Of a stretch of DNA of 41,787 nt, positions 32,969 through 41,787 are shown one piece after another. The stretch covers positions 1,695 to 43,481 of the forward strand of contig NW_003143824.1 in assembly GCF_000003605.2 (NCBI RefSeq), given 5' to 3'. The DNA comes from Saccoglossus kowalevskii. Lineage: Eukaryota > Hemichordata > Enteropneusta > Harrimaniidae. The position numbers were made by a program, and so were the translations under genes. Below the pieces are notes generated by a model. The model searched no databases. It saw nothing but the letters and a program-made list of their open reading frames with translations, and was not told the origin of the DNA. How positions within the stretch are numbered: position 1 is the stretch's first letter; each line of letters begins with the position of its first letter.

Positions 32969-34890
32969 CAAGTACCAGGTGCTGATTTAGCGAGACTTAT
33001 CACAAATCTGCGTCAGCGCCACTTATTTTCATTACGGTGACCCATGATTTAGTGTTTGAAATGTAAGAGTTGATTTTTATTTGAACGTCAGAAGAAAAAA
33101 ACGCATCGGTAATTGCGTTTAGGTTATTACATCACTGGATTTTCGGAATCGGAATGAATTTCGTATAGCATTCAATATTATTAAAAAAAACAGGGTACCG
33201 TACCGATTTCCATATTATTGATTATCTATATAGTAATCGATATTCATTCGTAGAAGATACAAGTCCAAGAACCCCGTAAAATTGACAAACATTCTACGAA
33301 TACACTAACAGTCGGCAAAACACATAAGTGGCAAACACAACTGAGGGAATATAGATGCATATATCATGAAACCTTTCAGTTATTGACTGCTTGAAGCAAT
33401 AAATTGCTCTATTCTATTATATATGCACTCGGCTATTTCGCATCGTGACGTAATATTTGGGAACACAACTTTGCAATTACTTCTCACACCTGATTTTATA
33501 TGAGATGAAATCGTCTTTTTCGTAGTTTCACTAATGACGTTTTTTTTACAGTTTCTTGATGCCAACATTTGCCTATATCCATTTAACTTATTAGACATAA
33601 ATGAGGTATCCGAATTGTCGATATTACTTTCAGTGTTTTAATCCCCTGAAATCGTATCCATCATCCACTGACATCGTCCATGTACCAACCGTACACATCA
33701 AACCGTTAGTAGTCCAATTAGTGTATTAGATAATATATATTTTCAAGAGAGAAGCAATTTCACCTGAGACGTTCGAATCAATAACATTTAACGACATCGA
33801 TGTTAAAAGTCAAATATGTACGTGTTATTGTAAACGTGTCTCCGTGTGATAAAACATTTCCAGCTGACTCAATAATGACTAAACCACGTTTTCGTATATG
33901 TACGTAGAAAGGCTTTTCTCATGTAATACACGTCACTTTTATGCACTTCTGGAAGCACAATCACACACCACAGGGAGTTCATAGCGGTTTAAGTTATTGA
34001 CATTCTCGTATGAACGCCATCTGTGTGGTAAACTTGTCAGTCTAATCCATTACTGTATATTTTACAATACAATGAGTCAACGATAGTCTGCCATATCTGT
34101 GTTTGCGGTCCAATCTATATAAGTATTTCCAACTGAGAAGCACTTTATTTATTTAAGTTTACATGTATACGTATCCTTGGTGACCAAGATTATATGAACT
34201 ACAAATTAAAATGACAGTTTAAAGAAGGATCGTGTCTCTTAATTTCATGCCTCTATGGAGGTTAAACATCCAACTGTTCAGTGTAAACGTTCGCTGTCGC
34301 TTCATTTCGACTCGACATGACGGCAGTTAAAAGGTTAGAGCTACACTACAGAACAACCATTTACACGTATTGTAAGGTTCCAATCTAGTGTTCACCTTTT
34401 AGCACCCAGTATTTTGAACACTACTTAACCTCTTTAAGCTGAGGATAACATTTAATCAATAGTAAATATGTAGGTGACTCAGCACTAGTTTTAACGATAT
34501 CGTCTGCGCGTACGAACATCCTCTGATATTCACTCCTTAAACGCCATCTTTTTTCCCGCCAAAATATTGGTGCAAAATTTTGAAAATTTGACTGTAATGT
34601 TTTCTCTTTGTTAATTTTGGGCATAATGTGCTATTGGCTACAGGCTTTGTTCAATATTATTGATAAAATATAAAAAAAATAAGCAAGTGTTTGAATTTGA
34701 ATTTTAATGCGCCCATTATTATTTACATTTCACATTTCATTGCAATTTTGAATCCTTCCTATTAAATGCGCACAGAGTGTGTCCTCCTAAATATGTTGGA
34801 AATATTATATATACAATTCTTGTACAACGTGGTGTTTTTTCTTGGTTTCACTCCAAAACATTCTGAGTTTGTGAGTTTGGAAGCTATTGT
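32969..34890. other. Intergenic, no gene recognised
   Basis: No supported gene or repeat. A CCAATCTATATAAGTATT string near 34110 resembles a TATA-type promoter but has no downstream gene. Confidence 0.4.
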
Positions 34891-35062
34891 GTGAATATTT
34901 ATGAGTAAATATCGTGACACAGATAACCAGTCAGTACTTGTACTTTTAATGTGAATAAACATGAGTAAACGTCATGGAAACAAATGACCAATCAGTACGT
35001 GTACTTTGCAGCTGTGATGTTAATATTCATGAGTAAACGTTGTGGGAACAAATCACGACTGA
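34891..35062 (+). repeat. Tandem repeat of ~60-68-bp units, three copies
   Basis: Units start GTGAATATTTATGAGTAAAT (34891), GTGAATAAACATGAGTAAAC (34951) and GTTAATATTCATGAGTAAAC (35019). Each continues with CGT…GA/GG..ACA and (in the first two) CAGTCAGTACTTGTACTTT / CAATCAGTACGTGTACTTT. Divergent and non-coding. Confidence 0.8.
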
Positions 35063-35434
35063 ACGTCTGTTTTAAAGCTCTAGATTATAACTAGAAATCA
35101 CGTGGTTTGTTTTTTGCCAGTACTTGTTCAAAGTGTTTCTAGAAAAAAAAATGTTTGTCTTATAAAATGTGCTGTATTTCTGATGGGAACATAACAAAGT
35201 CGCGAAGATTGGCACATTTGTTTGTCACTAGTTTACGGCAATGTTGACGTACATTACTGTCATATGCCGCAAAAAGGTGACGTTTTTAAGACGACGATAA
35301 CACAATCAGTACCTGTTGGGTTATAATTACCATTACATGTGTGGTGTAAAGAAATGCGGAGACAATCAGAGGAATGCAAACGTAAAATCAAATAACAGAA
35401 TGAAAGTTCATAAAGTTGCCATGTCTTTAAAGTG

Positions 35435-35559
35435 TCACGGTCGCAATGTTTGACAAGGGTCCCATGCGACGAATATAATGCTTGTAATATAAATGGTTTG
35501 TTTACACGAAATGGAGAGCACGTAGTGCGGTGGCCGTGGCGCTTGAATACATTCTTCAT
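35435..35559 (-). other. Segment related to 13400-13590, possible decayed exon
   Basis: It shares AGGGTCCCATGCGACGAATA with GTGGGTCCCATGCGTCGTAT at 13552 and weaker flanking similarity over about 55 bases. In the matching minus-strand frame it reads LYSSHGTLVKH. No splice signals or recognised family; see the 13-kb entry for the alternatives. Confidence 0.25.
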
Positions 35560-35562
35560 AAT

Positions 35563-37028
35563 TAGGCCACAAGCAGTTGGCGTACAAGTGAAAATAAAAT
35601 AAATGCGAATAATCTAGTGAGAGCCAAATGAGCGGAAAATACCAATTGAAGATTTCATTGCGAAACGATCTGCTGGGGGTAACATTAGGCCAACCCCTAA
35701 AACAATTCGACCTCACTCGTACTTTTTGTGCTGAAAAATCTTTTGCATCATGATTCGAACAACTATTTACACGAAGAACATGGAACATTTTCCCAGGGTA
35801 TTTCAAACCGAAATCATCATCTAACTGTAATGCCGTCCATGTTAGATGGACAAGTACAATCCAAAAATTAGGTCATTTCTTCAATATATCAATTATGCTA
35901 TTAATTGTATTAGTTAAATGTCTCCAAATATAGCAACTGACCTACAATACAGATTATGAAACAGCTTCATCGTACAACAGAAATGTGAAGCAACAATATG
36001 CTTTTCAGAAAAAAATGGGACATTTTCATATTGAATACATTTATTCAAAAGTTCATTTACTTTTTAAAAGGTTTTCCATAGAAACCACCGTTCTGCATTG
36101 TTACCTATATCATCTAAAGTGCAAATCAGGGCAACGCTTTTTTATTTATTTTTTCTTAATAGTCAATGTGAATACAAGAATGTGGTAATGCAAAATCCCA
36201 GGAGTTGTTCAACATTCGTATTGGTCTGCATCAAAGTTCAATTATCTAATATTATTCAGTTTTTATATCAAATATATTGAGAGTGCTTTTTGGTTGAAAT
36301 GCATCGAAGTAAGACGCGAATGCTAGCATTCAAATGGAAATTTCGATAGAAAGTATGACTAACATTTCAAAGTGTTCTGTACGGCACGGCGAGATGGAAT
36401 ATGTTCATTTTATTTCGCAGTTATTGACATGGCTATTTCAGTGTTCGTTGGCCTGTAATTAGTCAAATTTTCTCAGACGATTGTCTTTACTGGTGGATAG
36501 GATTGTCCTGGATGCTGGACGTAAACTCAGTCGTTCGGTTTCTATGCATAATAGGCTTCTTATGTGAGTACGTAGTTAAAATACTATACGTTGTTAGTGT
36601 TGTTCGAGATTCAGTCTGTGTATTTCCATCTGGCCGCTGTTGGAACACGTACACTACAGCCTATTTTGAATTTATTTTTTGGTCAGTGAGCACGCCGTGT
36701 GCGCAAATTCGAATCTCTTGTTGCGTGTTGCCATGACATTTTACAAATACTAATCAGAATGTATTTGAATAGAATAACTCATCTATGGTATTAAGAACTA
36801 TTTATACTGCAACCGGAAATATTTAGGGATCCATTTCATTTGTCAATTCTTTGTATACGGAAATGGGCAAGTATTGTTAAATCGATATAATGTGAATATA
36901 TTTTTTTGAAATTATAAACATATGGTAACCAGTTTTCGGTCAAGCATATTGCACATTTATACGATTTCCTGTTGTCACCATATCCATAATCACTATATAC
37001 AGATTCATGAAGCCTGGTCTATCATTGT
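35563..37028. other. Intergenic, no gene recognised
   Basis: Only short open frames without family character. A small hairpin GTCCATgttagATGGAC lies near 35835. Confidence 0.4.
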
Positions 37029-37176
37029 GATAATATAAGGTTATTACGAGGATACCTCAAAGTATGCACGAAGACAGTGCAGCGGGAGTATCGACCGACG
37101 CGCAGCGGAGGTCAATGCGCGGCGTACTGTCTGAGTTCCTACTTTGAGGTATTCTCGTAATAGCCTTATTATTATA
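37029..37176. mobile_element. Foldback element with ~50-base arms and GC-rich centre (148 bp)
   Basis: The left arm GATAATATAAGGTTATTACG, then AGGATACCTCAAAGTA, pairs with the right arm, whose reverse complement reads TATAATAATAAGGCTATTAC then GAGAATACCTCAAAGTA. The inner segments GAAGACAGT and ACTGTCTGAG continue the pairing. About 45 bases of very GC-rich, CpG-rich sequence (GCGGGAG…CGACGCGCAGCGG…GCGCGGCG) form the loop, in sharp contrast to the AT-rich flanks. No protein; the family is not recognised. Confidence 0.8.
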
Positions 37177-38935
37177 CATTTTTTCCTTCCAAGGATACAC
37201 CAGGAGAATGCCGAAATCCAAAATGTTTAGAACAGAATCAGCGAACATCTTTGTATTGAGTACGATCAAACTTTGATGTCAGCCATGTTTGTTTTTATTA
37301 TTAGAGGACGCTTACGCGCGTAATCATTCCATATTTGGAATTCGCATTTCCTAATATGGTAGAATGAAAATACCACGTAAAATACCGCAAAATTACGGCA
37401 CCCTATAACTAATGGCGTTACGGTGAGAGATGTATAATAATGTTAATTATTTGTGTCATAGATAAGATTTAAGGATGACGGAAACTGGAAATTGATTATT
37501 CGTCCTATTCCATGCGTTAAAATTCATGTTAATATTAGTGCTAGTAAATATTGTAGATTATATTGCGGTACTTACTCATGCAATCCGAAAAAATTACTGC
37601 GTTACCTTCCTATATGATGCAAATCGTATTAATTGTATTGGTCACCAGATCGTACAAGCAAAGTAATATTTGTCCACTTGAATATAATATACCTAAAGTT
37701 AGGAGTGAAGTGGAGAATTGTCCGAAATATCTGGTTACTAGTATATTGAACAGATACCAAGAATGACCCGCTGTTTATATAATATATTTATTGAAATATG
37801 TACTTTTTTTAATGTTCATGTTAATGTAGTATACAGAACATTTGACGATTTTATCAAAATATATACATGTTTTTTTTTCTACCAAAAAACAAACAAATAA
37901 TGTTTATATTCCTGGATGTAAACGAATGTTTTGACCCTCGTATTTGTACTAGAATTATAGACACATGGTTTCAATGTGTTAATTGTTGTGTTTTGTACAC
38001 CAAACTGACACTAGTTGTTTGATAAACATTTTTCATCATTTTTACCTCCCATAACTAATATCTATGTTACATACATCAATAATAGTTTATTGGGAAGTAT
38101 GGGATGTGCTATTGTCACTACATATAATATGTGTTATTCGGTCAAAGATGTTAACACTAATATTGTATACGCGAATACTCAAAAACGCATCTGACAGAAA
38201 CCAGATATTAAATAGGGACATTTATTGACACTGACTTTTCTTAGGAATTTTATCACGTATTCGTGAACTAATTTCTAAATATTGTTTGTATTACCTTCTA
38301 AATTATGGCCTTTCCGCTACACAATCTGATTCGCAAAACAGATCGGCAACCCCTCTCCAAGTTAGTTAAAGAATATAAAAATATATAGTCTTGACGCATT
38401 TAAATGATTATGTATAATTCCTGATTAATAATCGTTCTACCTAACATCTGAATACATTTAATTGAATGTATGAATACGCTATCCCTATTATTTCGAAATC
38501 ATCGTTGATAATTAATAAAGGGTAGTGATAGCGATTCCCCGTTTTATCTTGGTCATCTTCTAGGAAAAGTCGTTAAAATAATCATTAACCCCCGGGCCAA
38601 TAGATCACTCCATGTATTGTTACAATATGATCACGCAAACAAAGGATCATATGTCATTACGATTACTTTTGAATGACGTGGTAACGCATATTGCATATAC
38701 TACTGTCTCTTGGCATGTGATGCATACCCACTACCTTGAATAATGGATGTCGCTGGTGTCACATCTAATCTACTGAACCTATCGAGGCATAGTATTCAAA
38801 TTTACTCACCGAGTCGGTTTTCATGAAAAGCGTATCTAATAAAATTGCGATGTCCTTTTTTTAAAAAATAAAATACATTCCAATCACTGCTTTATATATA
38901 TTATATTATGTGGCAGACGTTCTTAGCGTGTTGTT
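37177..38935. other. Intergenic, no gene recognised
   Basis: Strongly AT-rich. No coding, RNA or repeat feature supported. Confidence 0.45.
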
Positions 38936-39040
38936 GTTTACAAACAAACGTCCACCTATGAGCCTTTGCGTGTTTAGCGAATGTTGTCATCGTCGTTTGC
39001 GACTACTTTAAGGCGCGTGCGCAGTTGACGACCACTCCGC
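38936..39040. promoter_or_regulatory. GC-rich NRF1-like element, 3' of folate-receptor-like gene 2
   Basis: GCGCGTGCGC (39013-39022) followed by AGTTGACGACC fits the NRF1 consensus. The segment aligns with 8611-8723 through GTTTACAAAC, GAGCCTTTGCGT and GCGCAGTTGACGACC. It lies about 390 bases after the stop codon of this paralog, against about 45 bases in paralog 1, so the intervening 3' sequence has changed length while this element persisted. Confidence 0.45.
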
Positions 39041-39152
39041 CCGCAATAAGTGAATAGGATTAGTATAGTGAAGCGTGTCACGGACTACAAGTATCCAGGA
39101 ACCTTGAATATTGATAGCTGCAAGGAATGTTCAAAAGATAACCGCTAAATGA

Positions 39153-39158
39153 TTTATT
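39153..39158 (-). terminator. Possible polyadenylation signal, paralog 2
   Basis: TTTATT on the plus strand reads AATAAA on the minus strand, about 270 bases after the stop codon. It is a plausible position but rests on a single hexamer in AT-rich DNA. Confidence 0.35.
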
Positions 39159-39426
39159 TAAGTTTAATTATCGATGTCGATGTTGAAACCTCGTCACGTG
39201 ACAGTATATCGTGATTCTACACGTACAAGAAATATACAATTGAACAAACACGCATGTAGACTTGAGGCGTCCTGGTGACACAGTGGCAGGTTAATTTCCA
39301 CGAAATTCGACATGACAACGATGATCTTGTGTTGTTCATTGCATTAACTACCGTTTGTGTATGATTCGTTTACACATTATCATTTACATTGCACGTATTC
39401 GCATTTCATTTAAGATTTTTAAAACA

Positions 39427-40056
39427 CTATTTGGTATGTAATATAGCTACAATAGCGACAGTGACCACGGTAAACACGTCCGATTCTTTCATATTGGCAA
39501 GTGAAAGTTCCGTTAAGGGATCGAAATCAAAACAACGATCAGACTCGTTCGGTTTCACCAGGAATTTCCTATCCTCGCAGTAGCCTATCCCGTCCGTGTT
39601 CAACATGCCAATCGGGGTTTCCTCCAATGTTGCATTCTCACACGCCGTGAACATATTCTGACAGAAGTTTTCGCAAATGGAAAGCCTCTGATAACCGTAG
39701 AACAGGTGTTGTTTAGGTGAGCACACCCAGCACATTAGATAATTGATCCATTTAAGGCATTCGTCGCTGGCTCCCTGTGGCGCTGTTATGCCAAACAGGA
39801 CGTCGATCTCCCCCTGAGTACAGCAGGAATATTCCTTGTACCACGTGCAGTTGAGTAAATTAGGCTGGCGTGTCGGTAAACGGTTATCGAAGTACGGACA
39901 GTAAGCTTCTGTGTCAACAACTACTGGAGCGCTCGTGGCGATATTTTCTACGTGAATAACAGTCACTGTTAAAAAGAAAAACAATTGTATTGCAGTAGCT
40001 ATGAACATTTTCCAAGGCATTTTGCTTCTGAATATCCCCGATTGAAGGAACGACAA
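39427..40056 (-). CDS. Folate-receptor-like cysteine-rich protein, paralog 2
   Basis: A single open exon of 209 residues from the first ATG, or 197 from Met13 (40020), which sits directly before the hydrophobic signal segment (IQLFFFLTVTVI) and is the likelier start. Twelve mature cysteines follow the folate receptor/HHIP amino-terminal spacing: C53, C-x5-CC, C-x8-C-x2-CSP, C-x3-C-x6-C, YCED, RC. As in paralog 1, the folate-receptor KSNWHKGWNW region is missing, so the ligand is unknown. The carboxyl end is hydrophobic (VFTVVTVAIVAIL) but finishes HTK, slightly unusual for a GPI signal; a short membrane anchor is possible. Sequons include NCT, NAT and NES. Residues 53-114 are identical to residues 39-100 of the gene at 8767-9357; elsewhere the domain is roughly 60-70% identical. 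The product should be cell-surface or secreted. Confidence 0.88.
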   Translation of the reverse strand: MSFLQSGIFRSKMPWKMFIATAIQLFFFLTVTVIHVENIATSAPVVVDTEAYCPYFDNRLPTRQPNLLNCTWYKEYSCCTQGEIDVLFGITAPQGASDECLKWINYLMCWVCSPKQHLFYGYQRLSICENFCQNMFTACENATLEETPIGMLNTDGIGYCEDRKFLVKPNESDRCFDFDPLTELSLANMKESDVFTVVTVAIVAILHTK

Positions 40057-40170
40057 AGTCTTCAGTCGTTTCCAATCTGTTCATCTCACGGCTGTTTCAT
40101 TTAACGTCGTCGTAAGCACGTCGTCGTATCAATTTCCTCTCTGGTAGGTGTGCTTTCATCATTCGCTACT
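40057..40170 (-). other. 5'UTR exon of paralog 2 with upstream splice acceptor
   Basis: Minus-strand TTTATTTTGTTTTGTTACAG ends at 40171, giving an exon start at 40170, 114 bases before the first ATG (150 before Met13). The matching acceptor in paralog 1 is 221 bases before its ATG. The leader exon and promoter upstream (higher coordinates) were not found. Confidence 0.55.
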
Positions 40171-40171
40171 C

Positions 40172-41243
40172 TGTAACAAAACAAAATAAATGCCATCACT
40201 AATTTGCTATTATCATTAACAAGAATATATATAAACTACAATATGTATAACAGCCTTACGCATTGCAACTCTATCTAGTTCATGTACGGCGGAATCTGTG
40301 AATAGACACCATTTCTAAACCAGCGTCTCGCCTTACCTTACATCGAGTGCACACCGCTGAAATGAACAGCCAGACTATGTCACGCGATTTCCTCTGCTAC
40401 AAACTAACATGTCACTTTTCGATATTGACACCTCACTGGGTAATGGACGTGACAACTTTGTTGATTGACGTTATACCACATGGGGGTTCATTGTGTCACT
40501 TATGCAAATGTATAATTCACATCACAGTAGCATATTTAAACAAAAGTCGGTCACCCGTGACGACACTATTCGAACCAACCCTAGGCTGTGGGTATCCTGT
40601 ATAGGTTCACTGTAACCAGAGTATGTATTCACGTGGTCTGATATAAGCACTAGACACCACAGTCGCACGTGGTCGTGTTTTGCGACTTAGAAATAGATTG
40701 TTATACAGAGAGTGCTGCCCGCTGGGCAAATCGCAAACTCCGTTGTATACCATTAATATTTTACAGTTGGACTGAATTAAAATGACCTGAACAAAGCAAA
40801 AAATCTTTTGTTTATAACAATTTTCGGTCACCTGTAAGCAACTCGGGTCATGCTTTTTACTTTTACTTTGATTTGTAAAAAGTAACAAATTATTCAGAAT
40901 TGGCTAAGTCGAAATAGTTGGATGCAAATATATGTAAATATACTCGCAGTATACGGCTCCACATGCCATGTTACTTTATGCAATATTGATAAGCTTAAAA
41001 AAGAAGTAGCATTTTCCTTTCAAAGCTACGAAAGTGATAAATATTTACCACGACTTAGACTGATGACACACATTAATACATTTATGATAAATCCATTCGC
41101 CTAAGTATTCCCTTCCGTAAATTTTTGGGCATTATGAAGTTAATATTTTAATAGCGAAGTTGTCGATACTCTCGTCGCGACAGAACGATATAAGATTCAC
41201 ATTATATTCCATCATGATAACCTTGCATGTTAAAACCTAAACT
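40172..41243. other. Likely leader intron or intergenic sequence, no gene recognised
   Basis: No coding or RNA feature is supported. It presumably holds the leader intron and promoter of paralog 2, unless these lie beyond the retrotransposon at 41244. Confidence 0.4.
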
Positions 41244-41555
41244 TGTTGGAAATCAAAATCACCGAGCTTGGTGACAGTTTAGGATTCGGCCTTCAGCGAC
41301 CTTCAACCTCTTACCCAATCATATGTCTCCCCGATGTGACCAATCCCATATGGCCGGATGTAAAAAACAGCCAGTCATAGCGCATCCTTACTGACCAATG
41401 ATAACGGTGTAATAGATACCCTTCCCGCCAAAATTAAGAATGTATATAAGTGTTGTCTTTGTAGTGTCTCAATAGTGTTTCAATAAATCTGTTCAACTGT
41501 CAATAGCTGGTGTCGTTTCTGTATCTTGCCATCATCCGAAGAAATCTACTCCACA
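41244..41555 (+). mobile_element. 5' LTR of an LTR retrotransposon (312 bp)
   Basis: It begins TGTTGGAAATC and ends CTCCACA (TG…CA). Inside are CCAAT motifs (about 41339, 41395), a TATA box TATATAAG (41443-41450) and AATAAA (41482-41487), in the order expected for U3-R-U5. A primer-binding site follows directly. Boundaries are inferred from the TG/CA ends and the downstream site; the 3' LTR and target duplication lie outside the window. Confidence 0.65.
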
Positions 41556-41560
41556 TTTTT

Positions 41561-41576
41561 TGGTGCCAAGACCAGG
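41561..41576 (+). other. Primer-binding site of the LTR retrotransposon
   Basis: TGGTGCCAAGACCAGG, five bases after the LTR, begins TGGTGCC as do tRNA-primed sites of BEL/Pao and related elements. It starts reverse transcription from a host tRNA 3' end. The tRNA is not identified; two internal positions look degenerate. Confidence 0.55.
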
Positions 41577-41787
41577 ATGGCAGATAAACAAAATCCAAGT
41601 CAAGTCTCCGCGACATCACTCTCCAAGTTGAAGAGATCAAGAAATGGCCATCGCTCACAGATGACGAAGCTACTACAGAAGCAGTCATCGCCTCCTTTGA
41701 ACTCGAAAGTACCGACAAGTCCGTGGCCATCGAGACACTCACCTCGAATCAAGAACTGATACAAGAGAGGTATGATATACTGAAATC
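41577..41787 (+). pseudogene. Start of gag region, LTR retrotransposon, partial and frame-disrupted
   Basis: An ATG at 41577 opens a frame that stops at 41759. A second frame, open from 41588 to the window edge, has the charged, helix-prone composition expected of gag (EEIKKWP…, SFELEST…, QERYDIL). The two do not connect without a frameshift, so the copy is either inactive at this point or uses the second frame differently. Assignment to BEL/Pao rests on the primer site and gag-like composition; pol lies beyond the window, so the superfamily is unproven. Confidence 0.45.

Noticed and set aside
36503-36736. 77-codon Cys- and aromatic-rich plus-strand frame
   Set aside because: No signal-anchor pattern, splice sites, paralog or recognisable domain; treated as a chance frame.

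Overview
This is an AT-rich animal nuclear genome window with low gene density. The one multi-exon gene has GT-AG introns and a vertebrate-like tetraspanin product. There are no bacterial-type operons or ribosome binding sites. Small transposon relics, palindromic elements and tandem repeats fill the space between genes. The protein families and repeat style suggest an invertebrate, perhaps a marine deuterostome or other marine animal. That assignment is an inference, because nothing in the window fixes the species.

Three protein-coding genes can be supported. (1) On the plus strand, 2207-4563, is a tetraspanin with three coding exons (294 codons). Its large extracellular loop carries eight cysteines, which marks the TspanC8 group (TSPAN5/10/14/15/17/33), known as partners of the protease ADAM10. 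(2) and (3) are two minus-strand, single-coding-exon genes at 8767-9357 and 39427-40056. Both encode small secreted, probably GPI-anchored, cysteine-rich proteins of the folate-receptor-like family. They are paralogs about 30 kb apart in the same orientation. A block of 62 consecutive residues is identical between them and differs only at synonymous sites, with one run of 74 identical bases. Both genes have a probable 5'UTR intron acceptor shortly before the start codon, and both have a related NRF1-like GC-rich element in the 3' flank.

Layout: 1-120 end of an interspersed repeat; 1.9-4.9 kb tetraspanin gene; 5.5-5.8 kb 64-bp minisatellite; 7.7-7.9 kb MITE; 8.6-9.6 kb first folate-receptor-like gene; 11.8-12.2 kb interspersed repeat; 13-21.6 kb palindromic elements, MITEs and tandem repeats without convincing genes; 24.1-25.0 kb TTAA-flanked transposon relic; 26.2-33.0 kb a large imperfect inverted repeat (arms of about 1.7 and 1.05 kb, 4 kb spacer with a 226-bp tandem duplication); 34.9-37.2 kb further tandem and foldback repeats; 38.9-40.2 kb second folate-receptor-like gene; 41.24 kb to the end, the 5' LTR, primer-binding site and beginning of the gag region of an LTR retrotransposon cut by the window edge.

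The genes do not form an obvious pathway. The two receptor-like paralogs and the tetraspanin are all cell-surface proteins, but the sequence shows no functional link between them. No new multi-gene system was identified. The strongest unusual signals are the conversion-like block in the paralogs, the 6.8-kb inverted structure, and several apparently unclassified small mobile-element families.
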